A stretch of 64,000 bases of DNA, from NCBI RefSeq assembly GCF_017591435.1, contig NC_059256.1, forward strand, positions 9,161,303-9,225,302, given 5' to 3'. A model generated the notes under the pieces. The model saw only the letters and a list, made by a program, of their open reading frames with translations. It had not been told where the DNA came from and ran no database searches. Origin of the DNA: Portunus trituberculatus. Its lineage: Eukaryota; Arthropoda; Malacostraca; Decapoda; Portunidae. Shown here piece by piece: positions 14,670 through 26,269 of this stretch. Numbering within the stretch: the stretch's first letter is position 1; each line of letters opens with the position of its first letter. Both the position numbers and the translations under genes were made by a program.

Positions 14670-17318
14670 AGTTTTTTTTTTTTTAAGGTGGGGAAAGAAA
14701 ACAAGAAAGCTAGCTAAAGAAAAAGTGGGTGAGAAGAGAAGTGGTGAAAGAAAGTTAGAAGAGAGATAGGTTGTGGGCTTAACCACACTGCTTTTTTTGT
14801 CATACTTTTGTATTTTCTATTGTGTTTAATTCTTTAGTCTGCACAGGTTTGGAGAGAGAGAGAGAGAGAGAGTCGTATTCCCTTTTTTTTTCCGGTAAGA
14901 TTCCCCAAGAGACGCATCTAATCCCTAAAATTTTAGACTGAACAGTGCTGTGGCAGCTAAAGCAATATGTTAATTTATATTTACTTTTGTTCCCTAGAAA
15001 TTCATATTAGGTTAATTGAAAAACCTAAAGTTTAGCAACTTGCCATTCTCATCAGTAAAATTAGTTTAGTGATAAATGCACAGATACTTATGCAGAAAGT
15101 ATACATAATAAAAGATTGCATGTGGTTGTGATCAACAGGAGAATGAAAAAGACAAGAAGTATAAAAGTAAAAGAGTAATGTAGTTGTTTCCTTGGTTTGG
15201 CAATGTCCTCCTGCGAAGTCCTTCTATGATGCCCAAGGATACTGCAACATCTGTAAAGACTAAAGGATTAAATTTGTCAAGTTATAATAGCCTCCACTTC
15301 GGGGGTGGCTATAACCTCACTAGTTTTTGGGAACCACTTGTGTTTTGTATTTTGGTGAGTTGTTAAAAAATTGTAATGTTCCGGCTCTGAGCATCTGACA
15401 TTTTCCCATACTCTGCATGCCTTATTGTGAGTGGAAATATTTAGTGGAGTTATATTATATCTTATATGAAGTTCCTCAGCTGTAGGCCTGTCACCCTCAT
15501 TATGATTTATAAATTTTAATGCTTTATTTAGCACTGATTGCAATTTTTTATTTGTTACTGCCGCTGAACATAAAGGAATTGGAGGGTATTTTAAAATTGG
15601 TATGAGTTGTGTTTTTACCAACAACGTTTTTAATTTTGGTGTTAAACTAGTAAATCTTCTCAATTTACTTAGTACGGCATTCCCTTTATTTTTCAAAATA
15701 GTACAATGTCCTCCTATACCAGTATGTTTTAAATTAAGGCCCAGAAACTTTCCTTCCTTACTAATATTTATTTCCTTATTATTTATTATGATTGGTTTAG
15801 TTTTATATTGTGCAATTGGGATAATTTTGAATTTCTCTTCATTGGTTTAATTTTCCACATCTTTTCATATCTGTTAATCTGATTTATTTTGCGCTCTACT
15901 TTTAGTTTCATCATTGACTTCGATTTACTTGGCGAAGTTATTACTTGGGTAATGTCGTCAGCAAACATTGTTGTTAAGCAACCATGACTAGCTTGAGGTA
16001 GATCATTTGTATATAAAGTATACAAGGTGGGCGACAATACACTACCTTGAGGAACTCCACTTAATAAATTTATGATGTTACTATTGTGTTTTCCTAGTTG
16101 TATTTTTGCTGTTCTATTATTTAAAAAGTTACACAATGATTTTTCAAGTATTAATGACAGTCCAAGTTGTAGCAATTTATATTTAAGGCCATTGTGCCAG
16201 ACTTTATCGAAAGCTATGGCAACGTCACGTAAAACTACATATACTTGTTCTTTATTTGCAAGTGCATTTGCCACAGTTTTGTATGTTGTTGTAATAGCAG
16301 TATGAGTTCCCTTGTATGGCCTGAAACCATGCTGTCAATCTTTGATTACATTATTTTCTGAGAGAAATGTTGTAAGCCTTGCTAGAATTATCCTTTCATA
16401 AAGTTTTCCCGCAACTTCAAGCAGTGAAATTGGTCTATAATTTATCGGATTGATTGGTGATTTATCTTGTTTTGGTATGAATTTAATTATTGCATTTTTG
16501 AAAATTAGAGGAAAATAACCAGTACTATAACACGCATTGTATATATTTTTTAGTTCAGTGCAATTTTCAAGCATTACTTTACTTATTTTTGATACTCCAG
16601 GAGCTTTATTTTTAATTCTCTTTATAATTCCTCTAATTTCCTCAGTTGTTACTTTCCTAGTATGAATGTTTTGGTTATCAAGTCTGCTCATGTCAACTCT
16701 CTGAAAAAATCTAGTCCTGTCATCATTTACATTCATATATGCATCTATATGATTTGAGTGCTGGATGTCATAATTTTGCTCTTCCTCTACTGTGATTTTA
16801 AATACCTCTTTCCACTTCTTTTCAAACAAATCACATTTCTCTTTATCAGTATAATATTTGTTTCCCTCTGAATCTTTCATGTAACTAGTATAAGTCTTGT
16901 TACTACCTTTTAGTGTTTTTATTTTCCTCCAAAACTCTTTATTGTCTTTGCTGTAATTTATTATATTTTTTATCTTTTCTTCCCAATTTTTATTTTGTGA
17001 TTCCTTGCATTTCTCTCTTAGTTCTGTTCTTATCCTTATATATTCTCTGTAGTTATTATAAGTCCATCCATTTCTTAAGGCAGCTATTTTATACTCACTA
17101 AATTGTCTCTCTAGATTTTTTATTTCATCAGTATATTTTAATTGACTTATTCGTTTAAAGTTACTTTTAGGAATTGCTTTATCCATTGCTTTACTAAATT
17201 ATTTTATCCATTTATTCATTTCATCTTCTAGTATATCTGTATTGCTATAATTCAAATTAGTTATAGTAATTTCATCATCAATTGTTTTTCTGAACATATC
17301 CCAACCTGTATAGCATTG
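14670..17318 (-). mobile_element. 5'-truncated Jockey-like LINE inserted in a CBM14 exon 1
   Basis: The minus-strand frames in order: a pre-RT region from 17186 with 'KAPGVSKISKVMLENC' (about 16580) and 'INPINYRPISLLEVAGKLYE', then an in-frame TGA at about 16333. Next are 'AFDKVWHNGLKYKLLQLGL', 'LLSGVPQGSVLSPTLYTLY' and an intact catalytic FADD (about 15965). After further breaks the C-terminal segment 'TPKLKTLLVKTQLIPILKY' lies at 15690-15280. A 3'UTR with (AG)n follows, ending in a poly(A) tail at 14671. The endonuclease is missing. The 5' end abuts a 14-bp inverted repeat (17304-17317 and 17331-17344). Confidence 0.85.
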
Positions 17319-17330
17319 TATAGCCTTGCT

Positions 17331-17470
17331 AATGCTATACAGGTCAGGACACACACACACTCTTATATAGCACAGGCCAAGACCACAGCAACAGGAGGTA
17401 GCGGGCGGCACTTCTTGCTGCCTAGGTACACTCAAGCACACACGCCGCCCCTCCACCTCCCGTCAACACG
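17331..17470 (-). promoter_or_regulatory. Relic CBM14 promoter separated from its gene
   Basis: TATATAA on the minus strand at 17363-17369, within the family context 'gcctgtgctatataag'. The 5' leader is cut at 'cctgtata', where the LINE begins. By position it is the former promoter of the copy at 13734-14669. Confidence 0.65.
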
Positions 17471-18000
<530 letters not shown>

Positions 18001-18642
18001 ACAATAAAACAAGAATCACTCGTTGCATTTTATTTTCACCCATAAAGCAACACCAAAAACACTCTTATTTATTTTTATTTCACTTAAAAACACACTAAAA
18101 CACTCTTAACCTTTAATGCAAACCTCCGAAAACACCTCAAATTATTCTTAATCCTTTAAAAACAAACCAAAAACATTTATTTCATTCAAAAACACGCCAA
18201 AACACTCTTAATCTTTACAACAAACCCAGAAAACACAACAAATTATTCTGCATAGCTTATTTTGAATCATAAAACACATTAAAATACTATTCTTAATATT
18301 ATTCCAACCCAGAAAATCACCAAGCAGTAATTCTTAACACCATTACAATTCTCATTATACAATGAAATATTTCTTAAAACTTTATTATGACTCAGGAAAC
18401 ACACAAAACCACCGCCACTTTATTATTACTGGAAAAACACACCAGGACCACTTCACACTTAATATTGACTAAAAAAATAAGAAAATGAATCAAAAAATAA
18501 ATAAGATAAAAAATGCAATAAAACATTACAAATTCACTATCATTAAAAAATAATAATAATAAATAAAAAAACATCAAAACCAATTCACACTTCACATTAA
18601 CTAAAATTAAAAGAAATACATTATTACTTTATTATTACTGAA
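18001..18642. repeat. Degenerate ~55-90 bp AT-rich tandem repeat, interrupted by the Gypsy element
   Basis: Repeated 'aaaacacaccaaaacactctt' and 'ccactttattattactg' modules run here and resume after the Gypsy element at 23347-23490, so the element landed inside the array. Confidence 0.6.
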
Positions 18643-18858
18643 TGTTGTAAACTTAATGAAGCATTCGAGGCTTCATACGTTTTACTGTTTTATTCGAGTT
18701 ACTTTTGTTGTTTTCAAGCTAGCTGACAATTGTAACACCTGTGAACTTTGGCTCAGTCAAGCTCCAGCCATGTAGGCGGATACACCTTTGTCGCTCAGCT
18801 CTAATACACCGCACCTGTCGCTGCCTGGTTTTTGTTTCGCCCTGCTGAAGCTATTACA
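18643..18858 (+). repeat. 5' LTR of the Gypsy element
   Basis: Starts TGTTGTAAAC and ends GCTATTACA. It is about 99 percent identical to the 3' LTR. Confidence 0.95.
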
Positions 18859-18883
18859 TTGGCGACGAGGATTACCAAGCAAC

Positions 18884-19560
18884 ATGGCAACCATTGGCAA
18901 ACTCAAAGAGTTTAATCAAGATACTGAAGTATGGACTCAGTACGTAGAGCGATTGGAACATTTCTTCGTGGCCAACGACATAGAAGAAGAGAAGAAAAAA
19001 AAATCCACGCTGTTGGCCGTGTGCGGGGCAAAAACCTACGAGCTGATTCGGTCCCTGTGCCTCCCAGATAAGGCAGCCGACAAGTCCTACAAGGAATTGA
19101 AAACACTCTTGGAGAATCACATGTGCCCGAAGCCATCTGTCATCATGAAACGCTTCAAATTCAACTCTCGTTTCAAACTACAGAGTGAGTCTGTGTCAAC
19201 CTTTATCGCTGATCTTCGGAAATTAGCAGAGTATTGTGAATATGGAGACCAGCTGACTGACATGCTTCGAGACAGACTGGTTTGTGGAATCGACGATAGA
19301 AAAATACAAGCAAGATTATTGGCTGACGGGAACTTGGACTTTAAGAAGGCAGAAGCAACGGCACTGGCTATGGAGGCAGCAGCGAGGGACACTCAAGACC
19401 TACAGCTGGCGGGGGAGCAGCGAGGAAACCACGTGAATAGGATTACTGAGCGACGCGATGAGGAAAGGAGCGAGGACACTCAGGGAAGGCGGTTTGCACC
19501 TCGGCGGCAGTGTTTCAGGTGTGGGGGTCAACATATGGATCCAGACTGTCGTTTTCGCGC
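18884..19560 (+). pseudogene. Gypsy gag (frameshifted within the zinc knuckles)
   Basis: The first ATG after the primer-binding site opens 'MATIGKLKEFNQDTEVW', a Gag typical of this Gypsy group, with 'YVERLEHFFVAND' and 'SVSTFIADLRKLAEYCEYG'. The first CCHC knuckle (CFRCGGQHMDPDC, about 19514-19551) is in this frame. The second (CYVCKKVGHLARVC, about 19570-19611) is in the next frame. A base is probably missing near 19555-19565. A shift inside the paired knuckles looks like a mutation rather than programmed frameshifting. Confidence 0.85.
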
Positions 19561-19564
19561 TCTA

Positions 19565-22500
19565 CCTGCTACGTATGCAAGAAGGTGGGGCACTTGGCAA
19601 GGGTGTGTCGGAGCAAGAGTAACAAGAACAATAAGATGCATAAGATCGAGCATGGTGCCAGTAATGACAGTGAAGACTGTTGTGTGGAGGAATATGCTAT
19701 GTATACAGTGAGTAAGTCTCGCGATCCACCTGTTGTTGTTCACCCAAGGTTAAACAAAGTTATGGTGCCCATGGAAATAGATACCGGTGCTGCAGTGTCA
19801 GTCTTGAATAAGGAAACGTACGAGGAAAGTTGGAAAGGAAAATCAAAACCTGTGTTGAAAGTTTCTGAAGTGGTGTTGCGCACGTACAGTGGTAGTATGT
19901 TGAAAGTACTCGGGGAAGTGGAGGTGGAGGTGGAGTATGGTAACCAGCTAGAGACTCTGCCGTTGGTGGTAGTTGATGGAGACGGCCCTAATTTGTTGGG
20001 ACGTAACTGGCTACGGAAAATAAAGTTGGACTGGGGTGCGGTTTATAATTGTAGCACGGACTGTGATAATGTCATTCGAAAATTTGATAAAGTTTTCAAG
20101 GATGAACTGGGTCTCATCAAGAGCACTAATGCAGTTTTCTACGTGGATAAGGAAGCCTCACCCAGATTCTTCAAGGCTCGTCCACTTCCCTACGCCTTGA
20201 AAGAGAAAGTGGAGTTCGAGCTGGAACGACTTTTGAAGCAAGGTGTGATTGAACCTGTGCAGTTTTCGGAGTGGGCGGCGCCTATCGTCCCCATAGTGAA
20301 GGTGGATAATTCCATACGCATTTGTGGTGATTATAAGTTGACCGTAAACAGAGTTTGCAAAGTGGACAGTTACCCAATTCCAAAAATAGAGGACTTGTTA
20401 GCTAATTTGGCGGGAGGAAAGACTTTTTCAAAGTTGGACCTTTCGCACGCTTATTCACAACTACCACTTGATGAGGAGTCAAAGAAATTTGTGACAATTA
20501 ACACCCACAAGGGTCTGTTTCGTTATAACAGACTACCATATGGTGTATCTTCTGCTCCTGGAATTTTCCAAAGAGTCATGGAAAATTTACTTCAAGGTAT
20601 TCCCCATGTAGTTGTATATTTAGATGATATCTTGGTAACCGGGAAAACGGATAAGGAGCACCTTAGTAACCTGACGGAAGTTTTGAGGCGTATGGACAAG
20701 GCAGGCGTAAGACTGAAATTGAAGAAGTGTATTTTCCAGGCACCAGAGGTTAATTATTTAGGACACAAAATAAATGCAGAGGGACTACACCCACGGATGA
20801 AAAAGTTAAAGCTATTGTCAATGCTCCTACACCTAGCAACACCACGGAGCTTAAGTCATATCTAGGACTTGTGAATTATTATGGCAGATTTATCCTAACC
20901 TATGTACTGTGTTTGCACCATTATACAGATTGTTGCAAAAAGAAGTCAAGTGGCAGTGGGGGCACAACGAGCAGCGAGCGCTGTCCCTGTCTAAGCAGCT
21001 GTTAGGGAGCTCCCGAGTACTGGTGCACTACGACAGCAGCAAGTCGCTCTTGCTCACCTGTGACGCCTCTTCACACGGCCTGGGAGCAGTACTTTCACAT
21101 CGTCTGGAGTCGGGAGAAGAGAGACCGATTGCATTTGCTTCAAGGACATTGGGGTCGGCTGAACGCAAGTATGCGCAAATTGAGAAAGAGGGACTAGCTG
21201 TTATTTTTGGAGTAAAAAAGTTTCATAATTACTTGTATGGCCGTCATTTTGAGATTATTTCTGACCATCATCCACTCAAGAGTTTATTCAATGAGAGTCG
21301 CCCCGTTCCTGTGATGGCTTCAAGTCGTATTCAGCGTTGGGCCTTGACTTTATCTGCATATGATTACACTATCACCCACAAACCAGGGAAGTATATAACC
21401 AATGCGGATGCTTTGAGTCGTCTTCCTCTTCCTGAAGCTCCTAAGGATACGCCGGTGCCAGGGGACGTTGTGTGTGTGCTGGAGAGGCAGGACAGGACGA
21501 CAGTAACAGCGAAGGACATCAGGCGGTGGACGGAGCGAGACCCTATACTGTCTATAGTCAGGAGGAACGTTCAGTACGGGTGGCCTGAAAACGTCACCGT
21601 GGAAGCACAAAAACCCTTCTTTAGAAGGAAGTGGGAGTTAAGTGTGCAGGATGGAGTAATATTATGGGGATCAAGGGTGGTGGTACCAGAGGTAGCAAGG
21701 AAGAGAGTGCTAGCAGAACTTCATGAGACACACCCAGGGACGTCACGCATGAAAAGCATTGCACGTAGCTATGTTTGGTGGCCAAATATGGATTATGATA
21801 TAGAGACTGTAGTTCAGCAGTGTGCACAGTGTCAGCAGTTGAGGAATCTACCTCCCGACGCCCCTTTGCAGCCTTGGGAATGGCCAGAGAAGCCGTGGTC
21901 CAGATTACATCTAGATTATGCAGGGCCATTTATGGGCAAGATGTTTCTGGTGGTAATTGATGCACATTCTAAGTGGATTGATGTTCACGCCACAAATTCG
22001 GCTACTTCATCTGCTACCATTGAAAAATTACAAGTTACTTTTGCGTCACAAGGTTTACCCGAGATTGTAGTGACGGATAATGGCACGAACTTCTGCAGTG
22101 AGGAATTTGAAACATTTCTAAAACAAAATGGCATCGTTCATATCAAAACCTCCCCTTATCACCCAGCTTCCAACGGATTAGCAGAAAAGGCAGTGCAGAC
22201 TTTGAAAAGGGCCATGACAAAAGAGACAGCGGGTTCCTTAGAGTCGCGATTAATGAAATTTTTATTACGTTATCGGGTCACACCACACACTACCACAGGG
22301 GTTTCGCCGGCGGAACTTTTAGTGGGAAGGAAATTAAGAACTTGTCTGGACCTATTAATGCCAGGGATAAGTCAGAGAGTATTAAGGAAACAGGAAATGC
22401 AGAAAAATTATCATGATAGGAAGGCACACCCGAGAGAACTGGGAGTAGGGGATAAGGTGTATGTTATCAATTTTAGTCCAGGTGCAAAGTGGTTACCTGG

Positions 22501-22945
22501 AGTAATTATTCAACAATCTGGTCCAGTTTCATTTAAGGTGAAATTGCTGGATGGACGAACGGTGCGACGTCATCTGGACTACGTAAGAAGAAGAGATAGA
22601 CTGGATGAAGAGGAGGGCAACGCGGATGATTTATCTCCACCAGTTGTGGACATCGTGAATTCAGCATCGGGAGCCAGTGAACAAGGTTCGGAACCATCTA
22701 GTTCCGTGCCACCCCTAACTGTTTCGGGACGCTCGAATGACTGGCCACCATATAGTACAGGAGAAGTCAAGGAACCTGTTTTGGCACACCCGAACAATGT
22801 GCCAACTCAAGTTTGGGAACAACAGCCCGGGCATGGATCGAAGCCCCGACAGCCAGCGCTGGAGCAACCCTCGGGGGAGGTGGCATGTCGTCGGTCAGAG
22901 AGACTTCGCAAGGAACCAGATCGTCTGCAGATCACTTGGGATTAA
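19565..22945 (+). pseudogene. Gypsy pol: protease, reverse transcriptase, RNase H, integrase
   Basis: The aspartic protease motif 'EIDTGAAVSVLN' is at about 19775. The RT has 'KLDLSHAYSQLPL' at about 20434 and the catalytic 'VVYLDDILVT' at about 20610. Two single-base losses near 20795 and 20890 shift the frame before RNase H ('LLTCDASSHGLGAVLS', about 21049). The integrase has an HHCC zinc finger ('HETHPGTSRMKS...CAQCQ', about 21720-21835) and the catalytic core 'HLDYAGPF', 'VTDNGTNF', 'PYHPASNGLAEKAVQTLKR'. The last frame ends with TAA at 22945. Catalytic residues are intact; the frameshifts inactivate it. Confidence 0.9.
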
Positions 22946-23126
22946 TCTGTCTCATATTCTTGTTTTATTGGGTGTTCGTTTGCATTCAGTTTTTAGTTTG
23001 CATGTTTTATGTTTTATGTTGAAGTAGAGTTTAATTCCATGTGTAAGGATAAAGTTGCTAGTTATCTTAATATGAATAGTTTAGATGTTTCATGTTTTAT
23101 TCAGTTTGATTTTAAAGGGGAAGGAG

Positions 23127-23341
23127 TGTTGTAAACTTAATGAAGCATTCGAGGCTTCATACGTTTTACTGTTTTATTCGAGTTACTTTCGTTGTTTCAA
23201 GCTAGCTGACAATTGTAACACCTGTGAACTTTGGCTCAGTCAAGCTCCAGCCATGTAGGCAGATACACCTTTGTCGCTCAGCTCTAATACACCGCACCTG
23301 TCGCTGCCTGGTTTTTGTTTCGCCCTGCTGAAGCTATTACA
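23127..23341 (+). repeat. 3' LTR of the Gypsy element
   Basis: Follows the purine tract at 23113-23126 and is followed by the CTGAA target duplication. Confidence 0.95.
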
Positions 23342-23346
23342 CTGAA

Positions 23347-23613
23347 TAAACACACCAAAACCACTGAACATTCCATAACTGACTGAAGAAACCACTGCCA
23401 CTTTATTATTATTAAATCACACACACTAGAATCACTTAACACTTTATATTGACTAAAGAAAAAGAAAAAAAAAAAGCATTACCACTTCTTCAATGGGTTC
23501 TGATGCCTTCAATAGTGTTCCATAGTGTTTGCTTTGGTGTTTGGTCTCAATTCTTGTCTCTCTGGATGTCCTGTTGACTGTGTGTGGGAGTGACTGAGTT
23601 CAGGTGTGTGTCT

Positions 23614-23692
<79 letters not shown>

Positions 23693-24049
23693 AAGGCAAT
23701 TAGGCAATTCACCTTTACTGGTTCAAGATGTCGGGAGCAAGCGATTTGTTATGAGGCGTGGCTGGGAAGGACCGTGATCACTGACTGACTGGCTGACTGA
23801 GAGGCTGAATGTGACTGATTGACTGACTGATTGGCTGAATGACTGACTGGCTGATTGACTGACTGACTGATTGACTAACTTTCTTATAGACTGACTGATT
23901 GACTGGCTTACTGAGGACTGTTTGAGAGCGTATTGGTGAGGGTTTCATCTCCCGAGGTTGTGTGTGGCTCACTGTCCGTGCAAGCCAAGCTGTACACTTC
24001 CCCGCCACAGCATTGTATTGACCCAGGAGACAAAGGTGCTGCCCAACAC
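23347..24049. other. Tandem-repeat remainder, (TG)n and subfamily II 3' flank
   Basis: 23347-23490 continues the degenerate array split by the Gypsy element. (TG)n lies at 23617-23691. From 23695, sequence matches 13370-13733, including a TGAC/TGGC tetranucleotide run at 23778-23905. Confidence 0.65.
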
Positions 24050-24055
24050 TTTATT
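24050..24055 (-). terminator. Polyadenylation signal AATAAA
   Basis: Plus-strand TTTATT about 50 bp downstream of the TAG of the 24105-25102 gene. The equivalent signals are at 32027-32032 and 35412-35417. Confidence 0.7.
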
Positions 24056-24104
24056 GAGGTGGTGACGCCGCAGCAGCCAGGCGGGTACAGGGCCAGTGGG
24101 GAAG

Positions 24105-24990
24105 CTACTGGGTATAAGGACAGGCTTCGTTCTTGATACACGTCAGAGTGTCGGGGTTGAAGACAAGGTTATTGGGGCACGTCTCCGGCGTGGCGTAATC
24201 GTCACTGACCTCCACACAGTGGTAGTATTCCCTCAGGCACTGTGTCTTGCATATGGGGAAGTAGCCTAATTCCTGGCACGTGTACGGGTCGATGCAGCCG
24301 TTCTCGTCCACCACGTTCCTGCACAGCGTCATGCACGGCGCCGTGCTGCTACACTTCCTCGCGCGGGAGTCAAAGGTCTCACCATCTCTACACTCACTTT
24401 GGAACGGCGGCATCTCATGCTCCGCTGTACACACGAAGTATTTCCGGCAGTCTGTGGGGTCCTGTACGTACTTGCCTGCAACGTCTCCGGCGTAGCAGTA
24501 GGGGCGGCAACGGCAGCAAGCAGACTCATCCACACCACACTTGTCCCCAGTAAAGTACGGTGCATCAGCAGGACACGTTGTAGCCGGCTCAGGCTCCGTA
24601 CTGGTACATTGGTAGAACACGCTGCAGTCAAATGGATCGGCTATCTTTTTACTCTGATCCCCATTACAGGTATAAAAGCAGTCTCCGCCGCCACCTGGAA
24701 GGTTGCAGTTAAGCGAGCATTTGCCGTCTGGCTTGCACACCAATTCTTTCTCGTCGAATGTATCACCGTCCGGGCAGGGGAGGGGGTCAGGGACTAAAAG
24801 GTTGGTGGCATCCTTGCACAGGTAGTAACTGGTGCAATCAAAAGGGTTCGGCACTTGAGAGACTGTGCCACAGTCGGCACATAATGTGGCTACATCATCC
24901 GTACAAGTAGTGGGTGATAGAATGCCGCATTCCGCATCTACAAAGATGACTCTTGCCAATGCCTGGTGGTGGGGACACAATGATTAGAGT

Positions 24991-25055
<65 letters not shown>

Positions 25056-25102
25056 CTCACAATGAAGAGTGGGAGGAGGAGACAGCCGGCACGAGGAGCC
25101 AT
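24105..25102 (-). CDS. Secreted four-domain chitin-binding (CBM14/peritrophin-A) protein, intact
   Basis: Exon 1 is 25102-25061 (MAPRAGCLLLPLFI), the intron 25060-24963 (98 bp, GTGAGT to CACCACCAG, almost all TG) and exon 2 24962-24105. Both junctions are phase 0 and the product is 299 residues. The signal peptide runs through 'LLLPLFIALA'. Four Cys-rich units follow. Landmarks are 'VPNPFDCTSYYLC', 'ADPFDCSVFYQC', 'QDPTDCRKYFVC' and the atypical fourth unit 'NGCIDPYTCQELGYFPIC' to 'CIKNEACPYTQ'. CBM14 units bind chitin through aromatic residues near the Cys framework. The TATA box (25180-25186) is 78 bp before the ATG. With clean splice sites and AATAAA, this is one of two copies that look fully functional. 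Confidence 0.88.
24993..25055. repeat. (CA)n microsatellite forming the intron
   Basis: About 62 of the 98 intron bases are pure CA on the plus strand (TG in the transcript). Confidence 0.95.
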
Positions 25103-25311
25103 GGCTGTGCACGACAGACAGACGAACAACGTGTACTATACAGGTCACGACACACTCACAAACAGATACACACACAGTCTTATATAGCACAGGCCGAGAC
25201 CACAGCATCAGGGGCAGCAGGCGATGCTTCTCACAACCTTGGTGCCTTCAAGCACAAAACACTGCCAGGCTGTCCCGTTCACACACACGCCGCCCCTCCA
25301 CCTTTCCCCCC

Positions 25312-25315
<4 letters not shown>
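25103..25315 (-). promoter_or_regulatory. TATA promoter of the 24105-25102 gene
   Basis: TATATAA on minus at 25180-25186. The conserved block runs up to 'gaacggcacagcctggc'-type sequence near 25285. Confidence 0.75.
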
Positions 25316-25316
<1 letters not shown>

Positions 25317-25382
<66 letters not shown>

Positions 25383-25461
25383 TACTACGCTTTGAAAATT
25401 CTGTGTTGTGGAAAGAAAGCAGAGGAATGAGAGAAGAAGTCGCGTGAAGGGAGGAAGGGAT

Positions 25462-25537
<76 letters not shown>

Positions 25538-25540
25538 ACG
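25317..25540. repeat. (CT)n then (CA)n microsatellites upstream of the promoter
   Basis: (CT)n 25317-25379, the conserved 'ttactacg..tgaaaat..tgtggaaag' block, and (CA)n 25463-25537. The same order occurs at 36680-36865 and 33360-33810. Confidence 0.85.
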
Positions 25541-25559
25541 TAGCGAAAGAGGTCAGCAC

Positions 25560-25652
25560 GCCTGGCTCAACATAAAAGGCACAGGGGGGTTGAAGTGCCT
25601 GGACGCAGGGAGGCACATGGGCGAGCCTGTTACTGTGCAGTGTTCACCCAGG

Positions 25653-25690
<38 letters not shown>

Positions 25691-25870
25691 AATCAGCAGC
25701 AGCAGCAGCAGCAGCACACACCGGATGTAATACGAGGAGTGGTGGCCTCGCTGTCCCGTTGTGTGTCTATAGTCTCAGTCCTACCCGAAGATAGGCCAGT
25801 ATTCGAACTCTGAGCTTATTCCTTAGGGACCAACTGGCTGGCTGACCGCCAGACGACTGTATATAATTGG
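25560..25870 (+). mobile_element. SINE tail relic with (CAG)n expansion
   Basis: 'ttcaccca(g)ga...', 'gatgtaatacgaggag', 'tggcctcgctgtcccg' and 'ctacccgaagatagg' match the body of the SINEs at 3410 and 4980, without a tRNA head. A (CAG)n tract at 25660-25717 sits where the SINE body normally reads 'cctagcagtaaa'. Another copy is at 36960-37140. Confidence 0.6.
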
Positions 25871-26131
25871 CACAAACACACACACACACACATGATGTTC
25901 TATTAACTAACAAGGTTCTCAAGGCTTCGAGGAATAGAAACGCTTTGCTCTCTCACCACGACTGTTTTCCAAGGCCACAGAGATGACTGGCAGAGTTGTC
26001 AAGAGTGTTTCTCCGGATAATAAAGTAGAAATGTTGTTGCTCAACACTAAAGCAGTAGAAACACCCTAAACATCCGTGCCACTTCAACTACACAGCCTTT
26101 GGAAAGTTCCGGAGGTGTATAGTTATTGTCC

Positions 26132-26184
<53 letters not shown>
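26132..26184. repeat. (CT)n microsatellite
   Basis: About 52 bp of CT ending the conserved upstream block that starts near 25930. Confidence 0.9.
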
Positions 26185-26186
<2 letters not shown>

Positions 26187-26269
26187 AGCCAAGCGTCAAC
26201 TTTTCAACTGAGCTTCTAAAAATCACTCAATACCATTCGATCGTCTGTATATTGTCTGTAAAGTCCAGA

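Larger units (their letters stand above)
18643..23341 (+). mobile_element. Near-complete Ty3/Gypsy LTR retrotransposon
   Basis: LTRs are 18643-18858 and 23127-23341 (216 and 215 bp, TG...CA). I see two substitutions and one indel between them, so the insertion is young. A perfect 5-bp target-site duplication, CTGAA, flanks it (18638-18642 and 23342-23346). A primer-binding site starts with TTGGCGACGAGG right after the 5' LTR, and a purine tract, aaaggggaaggag, precedes the 3' LTR. Order is gag, protease, RT, RNase H, integrase. At least three single-base frameshifts (about 19555, 20795 and 20890) break it. Confidence 0.95.
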
